Part shown: positions 32,960 to 41,019 of the stretch, piece after piece
Position numbering within the stretch: position 1 is the first letter of the stretch
How the letters are laid out: each line of letters begins with the position of its first letter
Origin: Clostridium gasigenes
GTDB taxonomy: Bacteria > Bacillota > Clostridia > Clostridiales > Clostridiaceae
Reading direction: 5' to 3'
Length of the DNA stretch: 64,000 bases
NCBI RefSeq assembly: GCF_900104115.1
Contig: NZ_FNJM01000008.1
Span: 62,001-126,000, forward strand
Program-made: the position numbers and the translations under genes
The notes under the pieces: generated by a model
Told to the model about the DNA's origin: nothing
Seen by the model: only the letters and a program-made list of their open reading frames with translations
Databases searched by the model: none

Positions 32960-34510
32960 ATGACTAAGTTAAAAGAAGTCTTATTAGGTGAAATAGAAGA
33001 GTTTAGAGAGGTAGGACATAGATTTATTAATAAAGAAATAAATATGATGCAATTTAAACATGATTCAGGTGGAATGGGGGTATATGCTCAACGTGGTGGG
33101 GAAAAATTTATGATAAGATTTAGAATACCTTCAGGAATGACAGATATTCGTGAAATGAGATTAATTAGAGATATAACAGAAAAGTATAATTTAGGTGGAA
33201 TGCATTTTACAACACGTCAAGCTATTCAGTTACATGAGCTGGATATAGATCCAATTTGTGACATTATGAAAGAAGCTTTAGAATTAGACATTTATACCAG
33301 GGGATCTGGAGGTAACTTTCCAAGGAATGTTGCTATATCACCATTATCAGGAGTAGATAGGGATGAAGCTTTTGATATTACACCATATGCATTAGCTGTA
33401 GGTAATTATTTTATGGAGGAGATATATACTTATAAACTACCAAGAAAGTTAAAAGTATCATTCTCAAGTAGTGAAGAAGATGGTGCGCATTGCAGTGTTC
33501 AAGATTTAGGTTTCTTAGCAGTAAATAAAGATGGGAAAGAATATTTTAAAGTTTATTTAGGTGGTGGGTTAGGTAGAAATCCTAAACTTGCGGTTATGTT
33601 AGACGAACTTATAGAAACAAATGATATTTTGTATTATGTTGATGGTATGATTTCTATGTTTAAGGCAGAAGGAGATTATGAAAATAAGAATAAGGCTCGT
33701 GTTAGATATATTTTAGAAAGAATGGGTAAAGAAGAGTTCTTGAAGTGCTATAAAAAGCACGTAAGTGAAGTTAAAGCTAATGGGGGCTTTGACTTGAAAC
33801 TAGAAGCTAAAGTTTATAATAAAGAGGGAATAATAATAAATACTAAACATCCAAGGTTATATAGACAAAAGCAAGAAGGCTTATATAGTGTTTACCTTCA
33901 TCCAATAGGTGGTCAATTAACATTACCGCAATTAGATCTTATATTAGATGAATTAGAAAATTGTGAGGATGCTGAAATAAGGTTATCAATGACTGAAGGT
34001 GTTTGGTTTAGAAACTTAAATGGAAAAGAAGCAGAGGGTCTTCTTAAACTTACACACGGAATGGGAGGGGAAACTAACTTAGAGCAAAGCATAGCTTGCA
34101 TAGGAACACCTACATGTCAAATTGGATTATGTAATAGCCAAGGTGTTTTAAATAGTATTATTGAGTACTTTAAAGATAAAAATTTTAATGAAGATATATT
34201 ACCAAAAGTATATATATCGGGATGTGGAAATTCATGTGGAGTTCATCAAATAGGAGGAGTAGGATTTACTGGTAAAAAGAAAAGAGTTAATGATAAAGTA
34301 GAAGAATGTTTTGAACTTCATATAGGTGGAGAATGCAAAGCATACGATGCAAGGCTTGGAAAAGTTTATGGTGACCTAATAAACACAGAAATACCTAAAT
34401 TTTTATATGAACTAGCTTTGTTGATTAAGGAAGAAAATATAACATTTACTGAGTTTATAATTAATAGAGAAACAAAATTCGAAGCAATAGTTAAGAAGTA
34501 TTTAGTATAA
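32960..34510 (+). CDS. Ferredoxin-type nitrite/sulfite reductase (sirohaem, 4Fe-4S)
   Basis: 516-residue sirohaem-cluster reductase that would take nitrite or sulfite by six electrons to ammonia or sulfide. The N-terminal half has the substrate-binding repeat (IREMRLIRDITEKYNLGGMH then FTTRQAIQLHEL). The cluster/sirohaem cysteines are in CIGTPTCQIGLC and SGCGNSCGVHQIGG. The substrate cannot be decided from sequence alone. It stands alone, with no sirohaem synthesis, transporter or partner genes nearby, between dnaJ and tpx. The start follows AGGAGTG. A TATAAT at about 32919 has no clear -35. Confidence 0.82.
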   Translation: MTKLKEVLLGEIEEFREVGHRFINKEINMMQFKHDSGGMGVYAQRGGEKFMIRFRIPSGMTDIREMRLIRDITEKYNLGGMHFTTRQAIQLHELDIDPICDIMKEALELDIYTRGSGGNFPRNVAISPLSGVDRDEAFDITPYALAVGNYFMEEIYTYKLPRKLKVSFSSSEEDGAHCSVQDLGFLAVNKDGKEYFKVYLGGGLGRNPKLAVMLDELIETNDILYYVDGMISMFKAEGDYENKNKARVRYILERMGKEEFLKCYKKHVSEVKANGGFDLKLEAKVYNKEGIIINTKHPRLYRQKQEGLYSVYLHPIGGQLTLPQLDLILDELENCEDAEIRLSMTEGVWFRNLNGKEAEGLLKLTHGMGGETNLEQSIACIGTPTCQIGLCNSQGVLNSIIEYFKDKNFNEDILPKVYISGCGNSCGVHQIGGVGFTGKKKRVNDKVEECFELHIGGECKAYDARLGKVYGDLINTEIPKFLYELALLIKEENITFTEFIINRETKFEAIVKKYLV

Positions 34511-34531
34511 AAAATATATTCATATAATAAA

Positions 34532-34575
34532 TGATAACAATTATCATTTACAAGGAGATTGTTAAGGGGTATAAT
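34532..34575 (+). promoter_or_regulatory. tpx promoter with Fur-family box
   Basis: TGATAACAATTATCA (34532-34546) is one base from the Fur 7-1-7 box TGATAATNATTATCA. It abuts TTTACA (34547-34552), which with a 17-base spacer and TATAAT (34570-34575) makes a good sigma-A promoter. A bound Fur or PerR protein would block the -35. The G at position 2 of the half-site fits Fur better than PerR. Confidence 0.65.
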
Positions 34576-34647
34576 CTAAGTATAATAATTAATGTTTTTT
34601 GGAATGATTAATATTAATGAAATAAATATATGAAGGAGGAATAAAAA

Positions 34648-35145
34648 ATGAAAAAAATTAAATTTAAGGGTAACCCTCTAACACTAGAAGGCAATACTGT
34701 TTCGGTTGGGGAAAAAATGAGGGCTTTTACGGTATCAGCTAATGATTTAAGTCCATTTACATTAAAGGATACAAGTGGAGTTAGAGTGTTTTTATCAGTA
34801 CCATCAATAGATACTGGTGTATGTGATATGGAAGTTAAAAAATTCAATTTGGAGATAGGTAACATAAAAGGTGCAAGTTGTTATACAATATCAATGGATT
34901 TACCCTTTGCACAATCAAGATGGTGTGGAGATGCGGGGGTAGAGGATGTTAAGATTCTATCTGATTATAAAGATAGAAATTTTGGAGAGGCTACAGGAAC
35001 ATATATTAAAGAGTTAGGGTTATTAACAAGAGCATCATTTGTTGTAGATTCTGAAGATAAGGTAACATTTGTAGAATATCTTGAAGAAGTAACTAATGAA
35101 CCTAATTATGAAAAAATATTAGAAGCTATAAAGTTAGCTAAATAG
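34648..35145 (+). CDS. tpx: Thiol peroxidase (Tpx, atypical 2-Cys peroxiredoxin)
   Basis: Reduces peroxides using thioredoxin. The 165-residue length is normal. The peroxidatic cysteine is in SIDTGVCDMEVKKF and the resolving cysteine in AQSRWCGDAGVED. The start at ATG 34648 follows GAAGGAGG. It has its own promoter with a Fur-family operator (34532-34575), consistent with control by iron or oxidative stress in an anaerobe. Confidence 0.93.
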   Translation: MKKIKFKGNPLTLEGNTVSVGEKMRAFTVSANDLSPFTLKDTSGVRVFLSVPSIDTGVCDMEVKKFNLEIGNIKGASCYTISMDLPFAQSRWCGDAGVEDVKILSDYKDRNFGEATGTYIKELGLLTRASFVVDSEDKVTFVEYLEEVTNEPNYEKILEAIKLAK

Positions 35146-35165
35146 AATTTTAACAGCTCTTAAAG

Positions 35166-35199
35166 CACTGAAATTAATTAAATTTCAGTGTTTTTTTAA
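35166..35199 (+). terminator. tpx terminator
   Basis: CACTGAAATT, AATT, AAATTTCAGTG then TTTTTTT: a stem of about 10 bp with a long T-run. Confidence 0.85.
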
Positions 35200-35200
35200 T

Positions 35201-35274
35201 AAGGCATCGTAAAATAAATAATAGACCAAAAATCAAGGATACTGGTCTATTATTTTTTTTATGATGCCTAAGGT
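35201..35274. repeat. Dispersed hairpin element, GGCATC-ended, complete
   Basis: TAAGGCATCGTAAAATAAAT then AATAGACCA, a short loop, TGGTCTATTATTTTTTTTAT then GATGCCTAAGG. The core arms AATAATAGACCA and TGGTCTATTATT pair perfectly yet differ from the ACTAGTC core of other copies in both arms. It lies between the tpx terminator and prmA. Confidence 0.75.
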
Positions 35275-35358
35275 TAATTAACATAATACTAGACACAATC
35301 TTTACATAAGTGTAAAATATAGAATTAGTCAAAGGATGTAAAGAAAGGATTGATTTAA

Positions 35359-36300
35359 ATGCAAGGAACTTGGATAGAAATTAGAGTAATCACAAAAAGT
35401 GAGGCGTTAGAACCAATTTCAGGAATATTTTATGGATTAGATTGTAAGGGTGTAGCTATAGAGGATCCAAATGATATACTAGAAACAAAAGAAGGTCCAT
35501 TAACTTGGGATTTTGCGGATATTAATGTTTTGGAACATAAAGGTAAATGTGCTGTTGTTAAAGCATATTTCTCAGAAGAAGATGAAATTGAAAAGATAAT
35601 AGCCTATGTTAAGGAGAAGGTTGAAGAAATTAGAGACCTTGGAATTGATGTTGGTGAGGGTATAGTAGAAAATGAAAAAATATTTGAAGAAGATTGGGCA
35701 AATAACTGGAAAAAATATTATAAACCAACTCTTTTAGGTGAAAGAATAGTAGTTAAACCAACTTGGGAAGAGTATATAGCAAAAGAAAATGAGTTAGTAA
35801 TAGAATTAGATCCAGGTATGGCTTTTGGAACAGGAACTCATGAAACAACAAGAATGTGCGTTCAAGCTTTAGAAAGATATGTTAATTTAGATAGTACTGT
35901 TTTTGATGTAGGTTGTGGAACTGGTATACTTGCAATTGCAGCAGCAAAACTTGAAGCTAAAATGGCTATAGGGGTTGATTTAGATCCAGTTGCAGTAGAA
36001 GTAGCTAAGGAAAATGTAGCACATAATAAATTAGAAAATATTGAAGTGTTATATGGAAATTTAGTAGAAGTTATAAGTGGAAAGGCTGATATTGTTGTAG
36101 CTAATATTTTAGCTGAAATAGTATGTATTTTAACAGATGATGTTAAAAGGGTTCTTAACGATGGTGGATACTTTATTTCATCAGGAATTATTCATGACAG
36201 AGTTGAAATGGTTGTTAGTAAATTAGAAGAGAGTGGTTTTGAAGTTTTAGAGAAGAATAAAGATGGAGAGTGGAACTGTATAGTTGCAAAATTAAAGTAG
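35359..36300 (+). CDS. prmA: Ribosomal protein L11 methyltransferase
   Basis: SAM-dependent methyltransferase that modifies L11. 313 residues. An N-terminal substrate-recognition domain is joined by a linker (WANNWKKYYKPT) to the Rossmann domain with ELDPGMAFGTGTHETTRM, FDVGCGTGILAIAAAKL and the NILAEIV motif. The start follows AAAGGA. It heads prmA-rsmE-mtaB-hit, which continues the dnaK region in most Firmicutes. Confidence 0.95.
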   Translation: MQGTWIEIRVITKSEALEPISGIFYGLDCKGVAIEDPNDILETKEGPLTWDFADINVLEHKGKCAVVKAYFSEEDEIEKIIAYVKEKVEEIRDLGIDVGEGIVENEKIFEEDWANNWKKYYKPTLLGERIVVKPTWEEYIAKENELVIELDPGMAFGTGTHETTRMCVQALERYVNLDSTVFDVGCGTGILAIAAAKLEAKMAIGVDLDPVAVEVAKENVAHNKLENIEVLYGNLVEVISGKADIVVANILAEIVCILTDDVKRVLNDGGYFISSGIIHDRVEMVVSKLEESGFEVLEKNKDGEWNCIVAKLK

Positions 36301-36343
36301 GGTATTTATTTGGAGATGCCTAGAAGGTTAGGAGAGAGGATAT

Positions 36344-37108
36344 ATGCATAAGTTTTTTACACCAAAAGAAAATTTTTCTGAAACAGAAGGAAGAATAGTT
36401 GGTGATGATGTAAAACACATATACAAGGTGTTAAGACTAGCAAAGGGCGAAAAAGTAGTTCTTAATAACTGCGTTGGTGAAGAGTTTTTAGGAGAAGTGA
36501 AAAGTGTTGAGAAAACGGAAGTTATTATATCAATTTTAGAAAAATTAGACATAAATAATGAAAGTGAAGTTAAAATATATTTGTTCCAAGGGTTACCAAA
36601 ATCTCAAAAAATGGATTTAATAGTTCAAAAGGGGACTGAACTTGGCATTGCAGAATTTATACCAACAATAACCTCAAGAGTTGATGTTAAGCTTAAAGGT
36701 GATTTTAAAAAATTAGATAGATTAAACAGAATTGTTTTAGAAGCATCAAAACAAAGCAAAAGAACGATTGTGCCAAAGGTTTTAGAACCTATAGCATTTG
36801 AAGAGGTTTTAAATAGAATAAACACTGTGGATTTAATGTTAGTACCTTATGAAAATGCAGAAAATTTTGGTGTAAAAACATTGTTTAAAGAACTAAAAGA
36901 TAAAAATGTTGACTTAGGAACTATTAAAAATATTGGTATATTTGTAGGACCAGAAGGTGGATTTGAAGATGAAGAGATAAGCATACTTAAAGAGAAGGGT
37001 GCATATATTATAACTTTAGGAAGTAGAATATTGAGAACAGAAACAGCTGGATTTGTAGCTACTTCTTTAATTCAATATGAATTAGGTGACTTAGGGGGAG
37101 ATATTTAA
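36344..37108 (+). CDS. rsmE: 16S rRNA (uracil-1498-N3)-methyltransferase
   Basis: SPOUT-fold methyltransferase. 254 residues, beginning MHKFFTPKENFSE after AGGAGAGAGG. An N-terminal PUA-like domain precedes the knot, where the SAM-binding segments IGIFVGPEGGFEDEEI and LGSRILRTETAGFVA are diagnostic. Its last base overlaps the first base of mtaB (ATG shared with the TAA), so translation is coupled. Confidence 0.95.
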   Translation: MHKFFTPKENFSETEGRIVGDDVKHIYKVLRLAKGEKVVLNNCVGEEFLGEVKSVEKTEVIISILEKLDINNESEVKIYLFQGLPKSQKMDLIVQKGTELGIAEFIPTITSRVDVKLKGDFKKLDRLNRIVLEASKQSKRTIVPKVLEPIAFEEVLNRINTVDLMLVPYENAENFGVKTLFKELKDKNVDLGTIKNIGIFVGPEGGFEDEEISILKEKGAYIITLGSRILRTETAGFVATSLIQYELGDLGGDI

Positions 37109-38412
37109 TGAATGTTGCATTTGCCACACTGGGGTGTAAAGTTAATCAATATGATTCAGAGGCTATGGCAGAAAAATTTATAAGAGAAGGATATAGTGTT
37201 GTAGATTTCAATGAAGTATCAGATGTATATGTAATTAATACATGTACAGTTACTAATATGGGTGATAGGAAATCTAGGCAAATTATTGGAAGAGCAAGAA
37301 AATTAAATGAAAATGCCATTATAGCTGTAGTTGGTTGTTATTCTCAAATGGCTCCAAAGGAAGTTTCCAAAATTCCAGGCGTTAATGTAGTGCTTGGAAC
37401 TAGAAATAAAGGTGATGTAGTTTATTTTGTGAATAAAGCTAAAGATGAAGGGCAGAATCAAGTTCATGTTGAAGGTGTACTTAAAAATAAAAAGTTTGAA
37501 AACTTGAATATAGAAGAATATCAAGATAAAACAAGAGCATTTTTAAAAATACAAGATGGATGTAATAGATTCTGCACATATTGTTTAATTCCGTATGCTA
37601 GAGGGGCTGTATGCTCAAAGGATCCTATAAAGGTGATAGAAGAGGTTAAGAGCCTTGCAAGCCATGGGTTTAAGGAAATAATACTATCAGGTATTCACAC
37701 GGCTTCTTATGGCTTAGAATTAGAAGGAAACATAACTTTAATAAATTTAATAGAAGAAATAGAAAAAGTAGATGGGATTGAAAGAATTAGAATAGGATCT
37801 ATTGAACCGGCATTCTTTACTCCAGAAGTAATAGAAAAGATTAAAGGCTTTAAAAAGTTATGTCCACACTTCCATTTATCTCTTCAAAGTGGTAGTGATG
37901 GAACCTTAAAAAGAATGAATAGAAGATATGAGGCTAAAGAATATGAGATGTCAGTTAAGCTTTTAAGAAAAACCTTAAAAGATGTTTCAATAAGCACTGA
38001 TGTTATTGTGGGGTTCCCAGGAGAAACAGAAGAAGAATTTAATGAAACATATGAGTATTTAAAAAGATTAAAGTTAACTAAAACTCATATATTTAAATTT
38101 AGCCCAAGAAAAGGAACAAAGGCTGCTGATATGCCTAATCAGTTAGATGGAAAGATAAAAGAACAAAGAAGTAAAATGCTTATAAAGTTAAATGGAATTA
38201 ATGAAAAATCATTTATAGAGAAATATGTAGGTAAAGAGATGGATGCTTTAATGGAATTTGAAGTACCTGGAAAAGCTGGAATAGTAGAAGGTTACACTAA
38301 GAACTATATAAAAGTAGAAGTGCCTTGCAATTGTACGGATGTTAGAGGGAAGATATTAAAGATTAATATAGAAAAAGCAGAAACTAATTTTGCTGTAGCT
38401 AAATTAGTTTAG
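37108..38412 (+). CDS. mtaB: tRNA t6A37 methylthiotransferase MtaB
   Basis: Radical SAM enzyme that adds a methylthio group to t6A37 of ANN-decoding tRNAs. 434 residues. An N-terminal UPF0004 domain has cluster cysteines in LGCKVNQYDSEAM, NTCTVTNMGDRKS and VVGCYSQ. The radical SAM motif is CNRFCTYCLIPYARG, and a C-terminal TRAM domain ends the protein. The start is fused to the rsmE stop. MtaB (rather than MiaB or RimO) is favoured by the GCKVNQ motif and this operon position. Confidence 0.93.
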   Translation: MNVAFATLGCKVNQYDSEAMAEKFIREGYSVVDFNEVSDVYVINTCTVTNMGDRKSRQIIGRARKLNENAIIAVVGCYSQMAPKEVSKIPGVNVVLGTRNKGDVVYFVNKAKDEGQNQVHVEGVLKNKKFENLNIEEYQDKTRAFLKIQDGCNRFCTYCLIPYARGAVCSKDPIKVIEEVKSLASHGFKEIILSGIHTASYGLELEGNITLINLIEEIEKVDGIERIRIGSIEPAFFTPEVIEKIKGFKKLCPHFHLSLQSGSDGTLKRMNRRYEAKEYEMSVKLLRKTLKDVSISTDVIVGFPGETEEEFNETYEYLKRLKLTKTHIFKFSPRKGTKAADMPNQLDGKIKEQRSKMLIKLNGINEKSFIEKYVGKEMDALMEFEVPGKAGIVEGYTKNYIKVEVPCNCTDVRGKILKINIEKAETNFAVAKLV

Positions 38413-38455
38413 GAATTTAGAAAAAATTTATTTATATATATAAGGCGGTGAATTT

Positions 38456-38797
38456 ATGAACTGTATATTTTGCAAAATAATTAATGGTGAAATACAGAGT
38501 AAAAAGATTTATGAAGATGAAAAAGTTTATGCTTTTTATGATATAAATCCTGAAGCACCTGTACATTTTTTAGTAATACCTAAAGAACATATCATAAGTG
38601 CTAATGAAATAAGTGAAATAAATTCGAATATTATTTCACATATATTCCTTGTTATTAATAAGCTAGTAAGAGAGCTTGGAATTAATAAAGAGGGTTATAG
38701 AATAGTTAATAATTGCGGCGAATTAGGGGGACAGACTGTTGATCACATGCATTTTCATGTTTTAGGTGGGCGAGGGTTAAAGTGGCCACCGGGTTAA
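38456..38797 (+). CDS. HIT-family nucleotide hydrolase
   Basis: 113-residue HINT-type protein acting on nucleoside phosphoramidates and similar substrates. It begins MNCIFCKIINGEI, with two metal-type cysteines, and ends with the histidine triad DHMHFHVLGGR. The start follows AAGGCGGTGA. It is the last gene of the prmA-rsmE-mtaB group; rpsU follows with its own promoter. Confidence 0.93.
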   Translation: MNCIFCKIINGEIQSKKIYEDEKVYAFYDINPEAPVHFLVIPKEHIISANEISEINSNIISHIFLVINKLVRELGINKEGYRIVNNCGELGGQTVDHMHFHVLGGRGLKWPPG

Positions 38798-38815
38798 CAG
38801 TTTTCCAATCTATTA

Positions 38816-38908
38816 TTGACATTGCAATTGCAAATATTGTATAATATAGCATGTGTTGTTAAGCCCGTAGCTGAATTAAATTAATTAATTTGAGCTAACG
38901 GAGGGAGG
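38816..38908 (+). promoter_or_regulatory. rpsU promoter and leader hairpin
   Basis: TTGACA (38816-38821), an 18-base spacer and TATAAT (38840-38845). The leader folds: CCGTAGCTGAATT (38865-38877) with AATTTGAGCTAACGG (38887-38901), ending 1 base before the GGGAGG ribosome-binding site (38903-38908). This could place ribosome access under control, for example by S21, but that is inference. Confidence 0.65.
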
Positions 38909-38916
38909 GATATAGG

Positions 38917-39093
38917 ATGTCAGAAATTAAAGTTGGAGAGAATGAAACGCTAGAAAGTGCATTAAGAAGATTTAAGAAAAAATGCGCTAGAACTGGAGTT
39001 CTTGCAGAGGTTAAAAAAAGAGAACACTATGAAAAGCCAAGTGTAAAGAAGAAGAAAAAATCAGAAGCTGCAAGAAAGAGAAAGTTCAAGTAG
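38917..39093 (+). CDS. rpsU: 30S ribosomal protein S21
   Basis: 58-residue, very basic protein; the frame is short and easily missed. It begins [20 protein letters not shown], continues [20 protein letters not shown], and ends in a Lys/Arg-rich tail ([15 protein letters not shown]), all diagnostic of S21. The start follows GGGAGGGATATAGG. It has its own promoter. In Firmicutes rpsU is usually followed by yqeY; here only a decayed copy remains. Confidence 0.97.
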   Translation: MSEIKVGENETLESALRRFKKKCARTGVLAEVKKREHYEKPSVKKKKKSEAARKRKFK

Positions 39094-39117
39094 GGTTTAA
39101 TTCTTTTTGAAGAATTT

Positions 39118-39439
39118 ATGAAAATGCCATCAGTAAAAGATAGACTTCAACAAGATAAAGTTATAGAAATTTTAGAAAAAGAAGTCAAGCAAAAAGAACA
39201 ACGCTTGAATTTAAAAAGGGAAACAGACAAGATTTGGAAGGTCAGTCACAAACTGAATAAAAATCTTAGTTAGTTACCTTCCTCAGCAGTTATAATGATA
39301 TTAGAAATTATTAAAAAAACAGCTACACCATTGGGTGGAAATAACAGTTGAAATAACATTAGATATATTGAAAAAAGTTAAGGTTTCAATTATACCAGAA
39401 ATAATTGGTAGATCAGATGATAAATTTATTAATTAATTA
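39118..39439 (+). pseudogene. yqeY: Decayed yqeY (GatB/YqeY-domain) pseudogene
   Basis: No open frame spans this stretch, but joined frames read as YqeY in order: SVKDRLQQD then DKVIEILEKEVKQKEQ (39127-39204) in one frame, KGNRQDLEGQSQTE (about 39219-39260) in a second, IKILVSYLPQQL (about 39260-39296) in a third, EIIKKTA (about 39306), and finally IPEIIGRSDDKFIN (about 39397-39438), matching the family's C-terminal PxxxGRADGKLVN. At least three frameshifts, and an apparent deletion of roughly 40 codons after the first nine, have destroyed it. Its place directly after rpsU is where intact yqeY sits in relatives. YqeY resembles the tRNA-binding tail of GatB; its function is poorly known. Confidence 0.8.
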
Positions 39440-39466
39440 TAAAATAATATTTAACTAATAAATAGT

Positions 39467-39498
39467 AAAAGAACTCAATATTTTATTGAGTTCTTTTT
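39467..39498 (+). terminator. rpsU-yqeY terminator
   Basis: AAAGAACTCAATA, TTT, TATTGAGTTCTTTTT: a 13-bp stem and a T-run. Confidence 0.9.
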
Positions 39499-39577
39499 GT
39501 TGTCTAAAAAAGTAATTTTTTTTTTTATTTAATCATAAAGTACAAAGAGGGATTATTAAATAAGGAGAGGATGCTTT

Positions 39578-39856
39578 ATGGAAGAAAAATTAAATAAAAG
39601 TAGGGAAATTATTATAGAGAAGTTTGATTTACCTAAAGATGTTATTTTGGATGTTCCTAAAATTATAGTTATAGGGGATAGAGAAATAACTATAGAAAAT
39701 CATAAAGGAATCATTGTATTTGAAAGAAATATAATAAAAATAAATAGTAGGTTTGGACCAATAACCATAAATGGAGAGAACTTTGAAATACTATATATAG
39801 GAAGTTCAACTACAACAATTAGTGGTAAGTTTAAATCGATAGCATATGAGAGGTAA
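39578..39856 (+). CDS. yqfC: Sporulation protein YqfC
   Basis: 92-residue, beta-rich protein of the YabP/YqfC family (DVPKIIVIGDREITIENHKG, FGPITINGENFEILYIG). Made in the mother cell in Bacillus under sigma-E; exact role unknown. The start follows AGGAGAGG. It is 5 bases ahead of yqfD and is the first gene of a long co-directional run to recO. Confidence 0.92.
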   Translation: MEEKLNKSREIIIEKFDLPKDVILDVPKIIVIGDREITIENHKGIIVFERNIIKINSRFGPITINGENFEILYIGSSTTTISGKFKSIAYER

Positions 39857-39861
39857 CATAT

Positions 39862-41001
39862 ATGGGGTTAAATAAATTTAAAAATGGGAAAGTTTCAGTT
39901 GAAATTAAAGTTTTAAACCCTGAAAGAATATTAAACATATTATGGAATAATGAAATTAAAGTGTCTAATGTCAAAAAAATAGACATAGCTACTTTAAGAG
40001 TAGATATAGACTATAATGATTATACACAGTTAAGAGAAGTTGTAAATAGAATAAATGGAAAAATGGATATTGTAGGGCGTGATGGACCATTATTTTTACT
40101 AGGAAAACTAAAAAAACGCTCTTCTTTAGCAATTGGGGCAATAATGTTTATTGGAATAATATTTTATTTATCCACTTATATTTGGGGAATTGAAATAAAA
40201 ACAAAGAAAAATGTATCTCCATTTGAAGTAAGACAACAACTTTATGATATGGGCATTAAGCCGGGAACATTAAAAAAATCTATTGAAGTAAAAGATATAG
40301 AAAAAAAACTTGAAGATATAAACTCAGATATTTTATGGCTTAGAGTGAGGATAGAAGGCTCTACGTTGAAAGTTTTAATAGAAGAAAAGGTAAATCCACC
40401 GGAAGAAAAAAAACCGAAGCTAGGTAATCTAGTTGCTAAAATGGATGGCCAAATAAATAGAGTTTATGCCTACGCTGGGAGAACAGTTGTTAAAACAGGA
40501 GATGTTATTAAAGCTGGAGATATTGTTATAGAAGGAATTGATGGAAAAGAGGGAGAAGAATTTCAAGTTCCGCCAAATGGAATTGTTATGGCTAATACAT
40601 TCTATGAAAAATCAATGGAAGTTAAAATTAACGGAACATCCATGGAGAGAAATGGAAATAAGGATAGTGACGTTTATTTGAATATATTTGGAAAGAAAAT
40701 TTATATAAAAAAAGCTATAAAAGGTTTTAAAGAATATGATAAAATAGAAGACAGTAGTAAAATGCTAAATAAAGTGGTATATTTTGAAAGAGAAGAAAAA
40801 AATGTTAAGTTAACAAAAGAAGTGGCAATTGAAAATTCAATAAAAAGTTCAGAAGAATCATTGCTTAATGAGTTAACTAGAGAAGCTACAATAGTAGATA
40901 AGATAGTTAATACAGAAGATATTGGCGATGAAAGTATAAAAGTTAGAATTGTTTTTGTAGTTGAACAAAACATAGTAGACAATAATACTATTGAATATTA
41001 A
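39862..41001 (+). CDS. yqfD: Sporulation protein YqfD
   Basis: 379-residue membrane protein of the YqfD family. A soluble N-terminal part (about 1-85) precedes one membrane helix (SLAIGAIMFIGIIFYLSTYIW, about 90-110). A FtsQ/POTRA-like domain (VSPFEVRQQLYDMGIKPGTL) and a C-terminal extracytoplasmic region follow. It is known as a sporulation gene adjacent to yqfC; the Bacillus homologue is linked to stage IV/spore formation, but the biochemical function is unknown. Confidence 0.92.
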   Translation: MGLNKFKNGKVSVEIKVLNPERILNILWNNEIKVSNVKKIDIATLRVDIDYNDYTQLREVVNRINGKMDIVGRDGPLFLLGKLKKRSSLAIGAIMFIGIIFYLSTYIWGIEIKTKKNVSPFEVRQQLYDMGIKPGTLKKSIEVKDIEKKLEDINSDILWLRVRIEGSTLKVLIEEKVNPPEEKKPKLGNLVAKMDGQINRVYAYAGRTVVKTGDVIKAGDIVIEGIDGKEGEEFQVPPNGIVMANTFYEKSMEVKINGTSMERNGNKDSDVYLNIFGKKIYIKKAIKGFKEYDKIEDSSKMLNKVVYFEREEKNVKLTKEVAIENSIKSSEESLLNELTREATIVDKIVNTEDIGDESIKVRIVFVVEQNIVDNNTIEY

Positions 41002-41019
41002 AACTATGTAGATAAGAAG

